From Mrakia gelida (lineage: Eukaryota; Basidiomycota; Tremellomycetes; Cystofilobasidiales; Mrakiaceae): a DNA stretch of 64,000 nucleotides. Each line of letters begins with the position of its first letter. Position 1 is the stretch's first letter. The stretch lies in NCBI GenBank assembly GCA_024345305.1, contig BRON01000011.1:1178001-1242000 (forward strand), read 5' to 3'. Made by a program: the position numbers and the translations under genes. Shown piece by piece: positions 1 to 10,385 of this stretch. A model generated the notes under the pieces. It worked only from the letters and a program-made list of their open reading frames with translations, was not told where the DNA came from and searched no databases.

Positions 1-47
1 TGATGAATCTTTATATCCTCTCGTAATATACAAATGCACAGGGAGAC

Positions 48-723
48 ATGGTCGCAGCGCACTGGTGCCATCTCTGTCTCATTTGCGGCGCGTCCATCTT
101 CCACCTCTTCCCAAACAACACACCTCAGCCTCCTTTCCCTTGGACGAGCTCCTCCTCCGACGCCCATCTCCTCCCTTCCCTCTTCGCCGGACAACAACGT
201 CTCGGCGACGCTCTCAAGTCCCTACAAGCCTCTGAGGGCGAGCGGAGGGAATCCATCAGGGTCGGCCTTCGTCGAGCGTTCAACAGCATCATCGACCTTC
301 GTCTTGCTTTGACGGAAGGAGGGCTTCGAGGACATCAGCAGATAGGGCTGGTCAGGAGGCTACGAAGTCAGCTTCCTTGGACTGGGTGTGAGACGTTCCT
401 CTACACGGAGCCGGTGGATTGTAAGGGCGGAGAGATGTTGATGTGCGGGGGGGTGAGTTCGAATTCGTTTGCCTTCCTCTTCTCTCCGTTCAACGAGGAC
501 ACTGACTCGCATCTCTTCCACATCAGTGCCACATCGTTCGATAATGCTCGAGAGGTTCGTCCCTCTTCCCATTCTCGACGCGCGCTCGACGCTCGACGCC
601 GAAACTTACGCTTTTTTTTTTCGTTCGCTCTCTTCTTTTCCTTCCCTCGCAGAACACCAAAAAGCACATTGGAAGGAACACAAGCCGCTCTGCATCAAGC
701 CGTCGTGGGAATCGAACGAGTAG
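48..723 (+). pseudogene. MYND zinc-finger protein, C-terminal part, with an in-frame stop
   Basis: Three exons are proposed: 48-452, 527-554 and 652-723 (approximate acceptor). The first intron has a GTGAGT donor at 453 and a CAG acceptor ending at 526. The second has a GTTCGT donor at 555, a donor type used in many genes here. Joined, the tail reads as the second half of a MYND finger: CGGC, then HIVR, then CSREHQKAHWKEHKPLC, with the expected H-W-x2-HK-x2-C ending. The codon where MYND fingers carry Tyr before that Cys is TAA (542-544), so the reading frame is broken by what could be one base change. MYND fingers bind proline-rich partner peptides. The N-terminal half lacks recognisable domains, and the gene may start upstream of the window: an acceptor-like CAG lies at 39-41, so the ATG at 48 is uncertain. 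A missed splice choice could also explain the stop. Confidence 0.55.
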
Positions 724-1086
724 GAGTTGGGATCTGAAGGAGCGCGAGGAGGTGCGGGAGGGTCGACGCGTCGTTGTTTTGACATTGATGTCTGTTCGAC
801 TCACGCGGAGATCGATGTGACAAAGTCAAAACCTCGTCTCAAAGAGGGCTTGAGGGGCGAACATCCGATTCGAGCCCCGTCGTTTCTCATTTGCTCGTCT
901 CAAGGACAAGGACCGAAAACAGATCTCCTCGCTGCAACGAAGCTCGACGCGTCTCCTTTCGTCTCGTCGTCTCCTTTCTCCATCTGCATCTCCTCCTCCA
1001 CTCCCTATCGTTTTGATCAACAACAGACACATAATGAATACCGAACTACACGAACAGACAAACAATCCTCCCGGTCTCCTCGCCGC
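724..1086. other. Intergenic, convergent 3' ends
   Basis: About 360 bases lie between the end of the MYND gene and the stop of the oppositely oriented dehydrogenase. No coding exon is supported. Two copies of the ACGCGT palindrome occur near 765 and 948. Confidence 0.5.
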
Positions 1087-2535
1087 TCACCGTCCCTCCC
1101 AAACCCCTTCCTCAAGCGCCCTCCAAACCTCCCCCGCCCTCTCCCTCTCCTCCTCCCCAATCCCTCCTATCCCCGTCTCTCGAACCACCTTCCCCTCCCT
1201 TCCAACCATGCTTCCCGCCATCCCCTTTCCACTCCCACCCCCAGTCGTCCTCACAAGCTCGGACGTCGCCCCCCAAACCAACACCTCCCCTCCCTTCTCG
1301 AGCGGAGCGAGGAACAGTTTGAGTAAGGGGGAGAAGAAGGACGGGACGGTAGAGATGGAAGAGGGGGTGAGGGTCCAGCCTGGGTCGAGGGACAGGGCGA
1401 CGGGAGGAAGGGTTGGGGGGGAGGAGGAGGGGAGGGGAGGGAGGAGGGAGGAGGTGAGGTGGGTGGTGAGGAGGTTGAGGAGGAGTTTGGTGGTTCCTGT
1501 TCGCGAACGAAACGAACGAAAGGGGGAGGGGTTGTGGAGGTGAGTTTGGGCGAGAGAGGAAAAGAGGGAGGGAAAGAAAGGGAAAGAGAGCGGAGAAAGG
1601 GAGGGAACAGAGGGGAGAAAGACGACGCGAACGAACCATATCTCACTCGACACCCAGCCATGCCCGAAGGGTTCTTAGAATAAGGGCGATTAAAATCTTC
1701 GAGGGAGGTGAAGTGGAGGTTCTTAGGTGCGGCGGTGTGTTGGTCGGACGTTACCTTGGAACGAAACGAAACGAACGCGAGGGAGGGGAAGGGAGAATGA
1801 ACGCGAGAGACAAGCGAGTCAGTTCGGGTTTTGAGCGTTCTTTTCGCGACGAAACGAGCGAGCCCAACGAGAGATTGAGGGACCAAAAAAATGAAGTAAC
1901 GCTCGGAAGTTTTGCATGCACTCACATTCAAGATCCTGACGTCACCGCCCTTCTTCGCCGTCTTGTCGAGCAAGGGCAGGAAGAGCTTCGTGAGCAGGGC
2001 AGGACCAACGAAGTTGGTACAGACCATTTGCTCGATCCCGTTGGGAAGGAGGAGGTAAGGTGTTCCTCCGCCGTGGAGGCAGGCGTTGTTGACTTCAGCC
2101 AGAAAGGAAGAGAACGAAACGAGGTGAGCTTCGATTCGGATTCAGCCCTCCCTCGGTTCGTTCAGCCCTCCCCCGCCCTCCCCTTCCTCTCCTTCCTTCC
2201 CTTTGGTTCGTTTGGGCGTTCTTCTCGCACTCACTAAGCACATCCAACCTCCCCTCCCCACCCTCCACCTCAGCCACACATCCTCTGACACTCTTGAGAT
2301 CCGTGAGATCCAACTGAACGTGTTTCAGCCTTCCTTTGCCCTTGAGCTCGGCTGGATGATCCTTCTCGATCTGGTCGATAGCTTGGTGAACTTTGAAGGC
2401 TGATCTGGATGCGATGAGGACTTTGAAACCTTTGAGAGCGAGGTGGATGGAAGCGTAGAGACCTATGCCGGAGTGACCGCCGGTGATGAGCACGATGGGT
2501 TGAGAGGAGGAGGAGGAGGAGGGGGACGGGGACAT
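1087..2535 (-). CDS. Short-chain dehydrogenase/reductase, retinol-dehydrogenase-like
   Basis: Four exons on the minus strand: 2535-2235, 2092-1926, 1754-1637 and 1496-1087, giving 331 residues with exact phase. The N-terminus carries the NAD(P)-binding glycine motif TGGHSGIG (residues 18-25). The NNAG-type motif appears as NNAC near residue 102. The core strand ILNVTS supplies the catalytic Ser near 158, and the catalytic pair is YGTTK (195-199). YGTTK only appears when the third intron uses the GTTCGT donor at 1636, which supports that donor class. The C-terminal part has the PGW.TPS and WGATSE segments typical of retinol dehydrogenase/WW-oxidoreductase-like SDRs. The family oxidises or reduces alcohol/carbonyl groups with NAD(P)(H); the substrate cannot be read from sequence. 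An Ala/Gly is replaced by Cys in NNAC. It is divergently arranged with the WD40 gene that starts at 2801. Confidence 0.85.
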
Positions 2536-2800
2536 GGCGAGAGGGAGCGATTGGGGGAGGGGGGGAGTAGTCGTTGTTGTCTAGATAAATAGATAGATAG
2601 GAAGGAGAGGGTACAAGAAAAAAGGCCGATACGAGAAGCTGGTTGTTTGAAGGGAAGGAGCAGCGAAAGGTGAGCTCGAGAGATCGGAACGCTAGGGCTG
2701 TTCGTCGAGCGAATTTGGTTCGCTCACCTCTCTCCTTCGCTCCCTTCTCCTCTTCTCCAACACCAACCCCACCCCTTTTTCCTCTGCTCTCACCTTCACC
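2536..2800. promoter_or_regulatory. Divergent promoter between the SDR and MAK11-like genes
   Basis: A 265-base gap separates the two divergent start codons. It holds short A/T-rich tracts near 2580-2600 and a pyrimidine-rich leader before the ATG at 2801. No specific transcription-factor site can be asserted. Confidence 0.4.
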
Positions 2801-5089
2801 ATGGCTCCCAAGCGCAAAGCCCCTCCCTCTTCCTCTTCCTCTTCCTCGAAACCCAAACCCTCAGGAGGAGGAGCCAAACCCTCCCACCCTGCTGGATCGA
2901 AACGACCTGCTCTGTCCAACAAGCAGCTCAAGTACCGTCCTCCTCCAGTCAAGAAGGCTCGGGTCGAAGTCGAGTACGAGGAGTCGGCCCCTACCAAAGG
3001 AGGGAAGAAGTCTCAGGCGACTGGAGGAGGAGCGAAGGAGGTGGCTGAGAAGAAGGGAGACAAGGCTGGAGAGACGAACGGAAGACCTTTGAAGAAGAAG
3101 GAGATTGAGAGGTTGAAGGCTGAAGCAGCAGACAAGAAGGCTGCTAAGGCTCTTGGGGGGGCTGCTAAGGAGGTCGCTACTACCACTTCGACTTCGACTC
3201 TCAAATCTACCACTACCTCATCCAAACCCTCGACGAAGAAGCTCGCTTTCGCCGACGAGCTCGTCCTCCCCTCCCCCTCCTCCTCTTCCTCCCTCCCTAC
3301 TCCCTCCACCACCACTGCTACCCAACCTCAAAAGAAGACCTCCACCCCTCGAGTCCTTCTCCCTCCCAAAACGTTCCAAATCATCACCGGATCGTACGAG
3401 AAGCTCCTCTACGGACTCTCTGGATCGTTCCCTCTCCCCTCCACCCCCGTCGAGGAACGCGACTACACCATCAAACCCATCTTCATCTTCCCCGCTCATC
3501 AGGCTTGCGTTAAAGCCGTGGCGGCCAGCGAGGGTGGGAAGTGGTTGGCTACGGGAAGCACGGACGAGGTGGTGAAGATTTGGGATTTGAGGAGAAGGAA
3601 GGAGGTTGGTGGGTTGGTGCAGCATTCGGGTGAGTCGCAGACGTCTTTGCTTTGTTTTTCTCTTTGTTGCCCGTCAGGCACCCAAGTTCCTCGAGAAGAC
3701 GGACGAACTGACCTCCCTCATCTCACTTTGTTCTCGCTCGTCGTTTTTCGCGCCGCTCAGGATCCATCACCTCCCTCCTCTTCCCTACTCGAACTCACCT
3801 CCTCACAGCCTCGGAGGACGCGACGCTCACCCTCTTCCGAACTCGAGACTGGACGATGCTTCGATCCTTCAAGGGACACACCGGTCGAATCAACTCCATC
3901 GCTGTTCACCCGACGGGGAAGCTCGCCCTCACGGTGGGGAAGGACAGGACGTTGAGGATGTGGGATTTGATGAGGGGGAAAGCTGGAGGGGCTGTGAAGC
4001 TTGGGAAGGGTTAGTGCAGCTCGTCTTCTTTCGTTCTCTTGGTGTCGATGGGAGGGGAGGGGACGAGGCCGGGCTCGAGACGAGCGAGCAAGCTTTCGTC
4101 GTTCGACGCGTCCTGACCCTCCCCTTCCCCTTCCCCCTCCCTCTTCCCTCCCCTTCCTCTTTTTGTTCATGTTCCGCACAATACAGAGGGCGAAGTCATC
4201 CGTTTCTCCCCCTGCGGCCAAACGTTCGCCATCCTCTCCACCACCACCATCGACCTCTACACCAAAGACATGTCCCCCATCCTCACCCTCACCAACTCCA
4301 AACGATTCCACGACTTCCATTTCCTTGAGATCCCCTCCGCCGTTGAGGGCGCCGAGCCTCGGGAGCTGCTCTTTGCGGCCGTGGAGGACGGGTTCACGCG
4401 AGTTTGGGAGCGAGTAGGAGGGAGGATGGGGGATCTGGGAGTGAAGGAGGAAGGGTGGACGGAGTTGGTTAGGTTGGGGGGTCATGGGAATCGGTTAGTC
4501 GGCACTCTCTCTTTTCCTCTTTCTCTTGCGTTGGGTGTGGGTGGGGGAGGGTGGATCCGAAACGAACGAAGCGAAGTCGAAACGAGGGAAACACGCGCGC
4601 CTCAAACGCGTCGAACTGACCCCCTCCTCCTTTACGCTTCCCTTCCTCTTCCCTTCGCTTCCTCACAGAGTCAAATCCCTCTCCCCCCTCTACCCCCTCC
4701 TCACCTCCATCTCCTCCGACGGCTTCATAAACCTCTACGACCTTACCTTCTTGCCTCCTACTCCCACTCTTCCCCTTTCCACCTCCACCATCCCCATCCA
4801 ACTCCCCCAAGGGCAGTACGACACGAAGGGGACTCGGCTGACGTGTGTGACGATGGCTGAGGGGGAGAGGGGAGTGGAGGGTGTGGATGAGGAGGATGTG
4901 GAGGGGGATGAGGAGGAGTGGGGTGGGATTGTGGGCAGTGAAGACGAGGATGAGAGTGAGGAGAGCGAGGAGGGGAGTGAGGAGGAGGAGGATGGGATGA
5001 GTGGGAGTGAGGAGGAGGGCATGAGTGGGGAGGAGGATGAGGATGAGGACGAGATGGAGGGTGAGGAGGAGGAGGAGGAGGATGAGTAG
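2801..5089 (+). CDS. MAK11: MAK11-type WD40 60S ribosome-biogenesis protein
   Basis: Four exons: 2801-3629, 3761-4009, 4187-4493 and 4669-5089, 601 residues, phases consistent. Residues 1-190 are a Lys/Ser/Ala-rich basic tail (nuclear-type). WD repeats follow: HQACVKAVAAS...LATGSTDEVVKIWDL, then SITSLLF...TASEDATLTLF, then GHTGRINSIAVHPTGKLALT...LRMWDL, then weaker repeats to VKSLSPLYPLLTSISSDGFINLYDL. The last about 110 residues are almost wholly Glu/Asp/Ser/Gly. This layout (few WD repeats, GHTGRIN in the middle, charged tails) matches the Mak11/PAK1IP1 family, which loads Rlp24 during pre-60S maturation in the nucleolus. The acidic C-terminus is unusually long. Another WD40 assembly factor is the main alternative. 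Confidence 0.8.
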
Positions 5090-5687
5090 ATGTTGGGAGG
5101 GCTGGATTGATGCGACGCGTTTCGAAGTTAGCTCAACTCAGCGTCAAGGTGAAAGAAGACTCAGCCTGGGATCGTACAGAAACGTGGCGTCGACGTCGCT
5201 GACATCTGCTCCTTTTCGTGGCTACCGAAAGGAAGGACGAGAAGGAGGGGGGGAGTAACGAGCGAGTCGTGCGACGGACGGAGAGCTCGAGGGTCGAGTT
5301 CGAGTTGCTGCACTTGACCTTGCCCTCGCTTGAAGATGACCGAGGGAAACAGTCGAGCACGCTCTAAATCTTCCTGCTTCCCTTTCCCGAACAAAATCGA
5401 ACTGCTCCCAAGGAACAAAGCGAAACGAACGCGTCGGAAAAGAGCTCGTGCCATCGAATCGAACTCCCTCCGTTCCCTCCCGCGTTTCTTGGATCTTTTT
5501 GCTTTCGCCCAAACCCAGACTCATCTTCTCTTCTCTCACTCCCCTACAAGCTTGCACTTTCGGCTTCCCCAACCAAAAAAAGGAACAAAAAACTCTCCGA
5601 AATCAGCAGCACCGGCAAACACCCTCCCATACCCGCTCCCCGCCTCGCTCGCCTTCCCTCCTCCCAACAACCATCATCTCGTCAAGC
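5090..5687. promoter_or_regulatory. Intergenic region and 5' leader of citrate synthase
   Basis: About 600 bases. The part after 5340 is C/T/A-rich and leads into the ATG at 5688 (CAAGCATGGGC). ACGCGT occurs near 5114 and 5432. No coding exon is supported. Confidence 0.4.
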
Positions 5688-8605
5688 ATGGGCAAACCCA
5701 CTCCCCCCGCCAGCCTCCCTTCCAACAGCTCACTCACAGTCATCGATAACAGGACGGGGAATAGGATCGAGGTTCCGTGAGTCGTCTCCTCCAACCCTCG
5801 AGAACGAGAGGGGAAGGACGAATCCAACGAGCTCGAGCTCATTCGGTTGGGGTGCTTCCTTCGTTTCGTTCTCGTTTCTACAGCATCACGAACAACTCGG
5901 TTCCCGCTACGGCGTTCGCCAAGTTGAAGCTCAGCGAGACGAGTGCGAAGGGGAGAGAGGAGGACGAGGAGAAGCTGGGGATTAGGGTGTACGATCCTGG
6001 ATACCAGGTCAGTTCGATGATTGAGGACGGGGGAGGAGGGAGGGAGGAGTCTCGAGGCGACCCTCAACCGTCGGTTTCGTCCTCATTGGGGTTGATCTTA
6101 GCTCGGCCCACTTGGGGACGAGAAGAGTGAGGGTCTGGGTAGAGACTAGGAGGAAGAGCGTGGATAGGAAGGGAAGAACGACCCCGCGAGCTCGAGCTGA
6201 TCTTCCTTCTTCTCGTTCTTTCGTCCCGCCCATGGAAACGAGTCAGAACACCGCAGTGCTGAGGAGCACAATCTCATATATAGACGGCGAGAACGGGATC
6301 CTCCGTTACAGAGGCTATCCCATCGAGAAACTGGCAGAGAAGTCTAGCTATCTCGAGGTCGCCTACCTTCTTCTGTACGGGAACCTGGTCAGTGTCCACT
6401 CGTCCCAACGAAGGTGATTTCGAGCTGACCTTGTCGGCACTCTTCGGGTTTCGTTGTTGACAGCCCAACGCGAGTCAGAAGCAGTACTTCGAGAGCGAGG
6501 TCTTGCATCACTCCTACGTCCACGTCGATATCGAGGGCTTCATGAAGGCTTTCCGATAGTGAGTTCGTCCGAAACTCGACGCGTCGTGCTCGCGCTGATC
6601 GCGACCTCGTTTTGCTTTGATTGATGTAGCGACGCTCATCCTATGGCCATCCTCACTTCAGGTAAGTTTGTTCTCCATCTACGAAGACGTTTCACGACTG
6701 TAGCTGCTCTCAAACTCGCTCACTCCGTCTGTTCGTTTCGCGTTCTTTTCAGCCTTCGCCGCTCTCGGATCCTTCCACTCCGAATCCAATCCTGCCCTTC
6801 ACGGAGTCAAGCTCTACTCTTCTGGATCGGCCGAGTCTCTCAGGACGATGGACAAGCAGATCTTCCGATTGCTCGGGAAGGCTCCTACTCTCGCCGCGTG
6901 AGTCAGCTGGGTCTTTTGTTCGTCGCTCGGCTGTTTTCACTGACGAGATATTCCCTTGCTCGGTATCTACAGCATGGCCTACCGAATCAGACAGGGACGC
7001 CCTTTCAACAGACCTCCTGTTGGAATGGGTTACGCTGAGAGGTGAGCCGCGTCGCGTCGTCCTTCTTCTCGAGACGCGTCTCCTCGAGGCTGATGCTCTC
7101 TCGCTTCGCCTTTCAGCTTCCTCTACCAGATCGACTACCTCAATGAGGAGGTCAGCTACAACATCCCTGTGTTTCCATGTATCCCTCGCTGATCTCAACT
7201 CAATCTCGTCCCACAGGCCTACAAACCGTCTCCTGTTCTCGCCAAAGCTCTCGACACGCTCTTCATCCTTCACGCCGACCACGAGATGAACGCTTCAGCT
7301 GCCAGTGCGCTTCAAGTTGGATCTTCTGGAGTTGACCCTTACTCCGTCGTCTCGTGAGTTCGAGCTCTTATCTCCTTTCGACGTCTGCCTTCGGAGACCC
7401 GTCTTTTTCGAGCTCGTGCTGACTCCTCTCGTCTCGCTCTCACAGCGCTGCCTGCGCTTCTCTCTACGGACCTACTCATGGAGGTGCCAACGAAGCTGTC
7501 ATTCGAATGCTCATCGAGATCGGGTCGGTTGAGAACGTCCCCGCATTCATCGCGAAGGTCAAGACCAAGGAGGCTCTCCTCAGCGGTTTCGGTCACAGGA
7601 TCTACAGAACTGTCAGTAGAACTACCTCTGTTCTGAATCTGAGATTCCCGTTGACTTATTATCGTCTGCCGAAACAGTCTGATCCTCGATCGTTCATGTG
7701 AGTCAAGTCGAGTCGAAGCTGAGACGCGTCGACTCGGACCTCCCCTGACCTTCCTCTTCTCTTCTTTCTGACCTTCCTCTTCTCTGACCTTCTTCTTTTC
7801 TTTAGCATCCGAAAGACGGCGGAAGAAGTCTTTCTTGCTACCGGCCGAGACAGACTCCTCGATATCGCCATCGCTCTTCACGATGCTGCTTTGGCCGACG
7901 GTGAGTTCGAGCTCGAAACCGAAGACGAGTCGCGTCTCCGTTCTGACCTTGCTCGTTCTTTCTGCCCAGACTACTTCATCTCTCGACGACTCTATCCCAA
8001 CGTCGACTTGTCAGTTCGAGCTTCCTCTCCTTCTTTTCTCGAAGCCAACCTGACCCTTCCTCTTTTCCGTCGCTCCTTTTCTAGTTGGTCAGGCCTGATC
8101 TACAGAGCTATGGGCTTCCCGACCGACTTCTTCCCCGTTCTGTTCGCTGTCCCTCGAGGTCAGTTCGAGCTTCCTCTCCCACTTTTCTCGAAGCCAACCT
8201 GACCCTTCCTCTTTTCCGTCGCTCCTTTTCTAGTCGTCGGATGGCTCGCTCACTGGAGGCAAATGCAGCTCCAGGTAAGCCCGTTATCGCTCTGTTTCTA
8301 GCAAACTCACACCGACTGATCTTCAATCCCCTCTTCGTTCGACAGCCTGGAGGACTCAAGATCTGGCGACCTCGACAGGTTCGTTTCTCTCTTTCCCTCT
8401 CGCGTTTTCGACTCCAAAACTGATCCTCTTTCTTGCCTACCTTCAGATCTACGTCGGAGCGGCCGCTCGAGACTACGTCGACCTCGACGCAAGATCCAAC
8501 GAGACGGATTCTGATCCAAAGACACGTCCCTCCGTCGTGGAGCACGAAGGTCCTACCCGAAGAACCAAGCTCGCAAAGTACCGAGGGAACGACGCGAAGC
8601 TCTGA
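5688..8605 (+). CDS. Peroxisomal-type citrate synthase (C-terminal AKL)
   Basis: Seventeen exons: 5688-5776, 5884-6007, 6247-6387, 6464-6558, 6630-6661, 6753-6897, 6973-7041, 7117-7150, 7217-7353, 7446-7611, 7678-7697, 7806-7900, 7970-8009, 8085-8158, 8234-8274, 8346-8378 and 8447-8605. They sum to 497 residues in frame. Catalytic signatures are present: HADHEMNAS (first His, about residue 263), GPTHGGANE (second His, about 299) and PNVDFWSG (Asp, about 394). The enzyme condenses acetyl-CoA with oxaloacetate. The N-terminus ([12 protein letters not shown]) is not a mitochondrial leader, and the last three residues are Ala-Lys-Leu, an accepted PTS1 peroxisomal signal. The sequence style ([19 protein letters not shown]) is that of the bacterial/plant-peroxisome-like branch rather than the mitochondrial branch. 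This suggests a role in the glyoxylate cycle or peroxisomal export of acetyl units. Exon 11 is only 20 nt. Introns 13 and 14 are near-identical copies. Confidence 0.93.
7698..7805 (+). repeat. Intron 11 with a triplicated branch-site/pyrimidine cassette
   Basis: Within this 108-nt intron of the citrate synthase gene the unit TGACCTTCCTCTTCT occurs twice (starting about 7746 and 7769), and a diverged third copy (TGACCTTCTTCTTTTC, about 7784) precedes the TAG acceptor. Each unit contains the CTGAC branch-site consensus seen in other introns of the window, so the intron has three candidate branch sites in series. Confidence 0.75.
8010..8084 (+). repeat. Intron copy A (citrate synthase intron 13)
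   Basis: A 75-nt intron from GTCAGT to CTAG. It matches the next intron (8159-8233) over its whole length with two substitutions, both around positions 22-23 of the intron. It interrupts the gene in phase 2, within the Phe codon of PNVDF. Confidence 0.95.
8159..8233 (+). repeat. Intron copy B (citrate synthase intron 14)
   Basis: A 75-nt intron, 73 of 75 bases identical to the intron at 8010-8084, separated from it by a 74-nt exon. It sits in phase 1, and its flanking exons are unrelated to those of copy A, so only the intron is repeated. Confidence 0.95.
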
Positions 8606-10385
8606 TCAACGTCAGACTCGGCGGGGCCCCTACTGCGTGAAGGTGGGTGTTCGCTCCTGCGGAGGGCTTCTCGAGTCTGGATCAACGTCGTCGTCGATGG
8701 AGATCAACAGCGAGGGAGGGAGAGAGCGAGAAGTTTAACGACCCGTAACGACCATGAAACCTTACTTCTCTAGCATCAGTGCTTCGGAAGCAGACAAGCA
8801 AGCAAGCGTGAGGCTGGGTCTGCTTGTTGACCGAGGGAAGATCTCTGTGAGCGGGGGAGAGGGAGAAGACCGGCGGCGGCTCCTCCTCGACGCGAGAGAG
8901 TTTCGAGCTTCCCCTCCTCCCTTCAACGCACACTCTCGGATCTCACGCGACCCCCATCCCAAGGAGCAAACCTTCGTCAATGAAGTCCTTCACCGACCAT
9001 CGAGAGTCCTCGCCTCGTCAACATCCCTAAAGCCGAGGCGCGTCGAGAGCTGATGCCCTCGAGAACTACTCTCTTTCCTGCCCTCGCGAGCTTGAACCCC
9101 ACACCTTCACGAACCCCTCTGGATCTTGTTCACGCACACACCCCTGTCGAAGATCTTCCTTCTGCTAGATCGAGTGTGATTGGGCGGTTCTTGCTCAAGG
9201 AAATTCGACCTTCGTTTCAGGAACGAAAACGTTTGGACGAGAAGGGACTGATCGTCGGAACTCGCCTCCTCCCTCCCCCTTCCTTCACCTTCGACCCTCC
9301 CTCCTTTTCCCGTACAGCTCCCCTATCTTCTCTACTTCTACTAAGGTGAGTAACCCCACTAGGATCAGCCCGCGGAAACACTTTTCTTGCAGAGCCGCCG
9401 CTTGTGAAGCTGACCGAGATGCCCCTCTCCTTTCCACGACCTCACCCTCAACGCAACCCCCCTCCCTCCTTCCTTCCCCTCTCTCGTCCTCCTCCTCAAA
9501 CGCTCGTCCTCCCTCCCTCCTCATCAAATTCTCTCCCTCCGATCGGATCTCCTCCTTCCTCCCCTCGCCCTTCACGGCTCTCCGCCCGCTGGTCGATTAG
9601 GTTTTCAATACAGGACGAGCGAGCAGAAGAGCAGCAGCAACAACGCCATCTTCTCAGCACACATCCAGCTTAACCTCACCTCCTCCCTCCTCCCTTCCCT
9701 CCTCTCCTCTCTCCTCCCCCATACGCTTCCCCGGCCCCTTCTGAGATCCTTCTTGGGCTCGGAAGCTTCTCTCTCCCTCCTCCCTCCTCACCTCCGACCA
9801 GGTCTTCGCTCAGGTCCTTCATCTGAGCTTCGCTTCGTTCGACCTCGCGCTCTCTCCGGACCTTCGCCTCTCCCAGGTGAGCTCCCTAGCTCCTTCCTTC
9901 GCTCCTCCTCCTCCCTCCCTCTCCCCTTCGCCCCTCCGTCTTGCCTTCTTGCTCCTCAGCATAGCATCGGCTCGGGCTGAACTTTGTGTGCTCTCTCTCT
10001 TGCCTCGTGGCCATTGAAGCAGTTCCAAAACACCACCACCACTCTCCCTCCCTCTCTCCTCCTCTCCCTCTCGAGTCAGAAGGACATTCCAAAATCGATC
10101 CAAACCTCCCGGTGAGTCTCCCTGCCGATCTATCTTGATAAGAAGATGACGAAGCAGTCTCAGCGAAGGTCGCGGAACGGCCGGGGGCTCGGTGAAGAGG
10201 GACGGAGGAGAGGGAGAGGTGTTTTCCGTTCGTACGAGTCCCAAGCTGACCGACCTCCTCTCCTTCCCTCTTCCCTCCACTCCCTCAGATAGGCCGACGT
10301 ACCCTCTCCCCTCCCTCTCCTTCGTCTTCTCATCGTAGCTTGAGCTCGAGAAGAACGCTCCCTCCGCTCCTCCTGAGACCTTCCC
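8606..10385. other. Intergenic region, possible spliced 5' leader of the downstream kinase
   Basis: About 1.8 kb of pyrimidine-rich sequence between the citrate synthase stop and the kinase start. Intron-like GTGAGT...CAG pairs occur, for example 9346-9392 and from about 9879 onward. These could be leader introns. One pair joins two open stretches (see the next entry). No known domain is visible. Confidence 0.35.
9053..9600 (+). CDS. Possible small spliced hypothetical protein
   Basis: Two stretches, 9053-9345 and 9393-9600, join in frame across a 47-nt GTGAGT...TTGCAG intron to give 166 residues. The product is Ser/Pro/Leu-rich after the splice and resembles no family I recognise. Pyrimidine-rich sequence here makes chance open frames easy, so this may equally be untranslated leader of the kinase gene. 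Confidence 0.2.

Noticed and set aside
1034..1543. Plus-strand open frame overlapping the dehydrogenase
   Set aside because: It is the complement of the conserved SDR C-terminus and has no domain.
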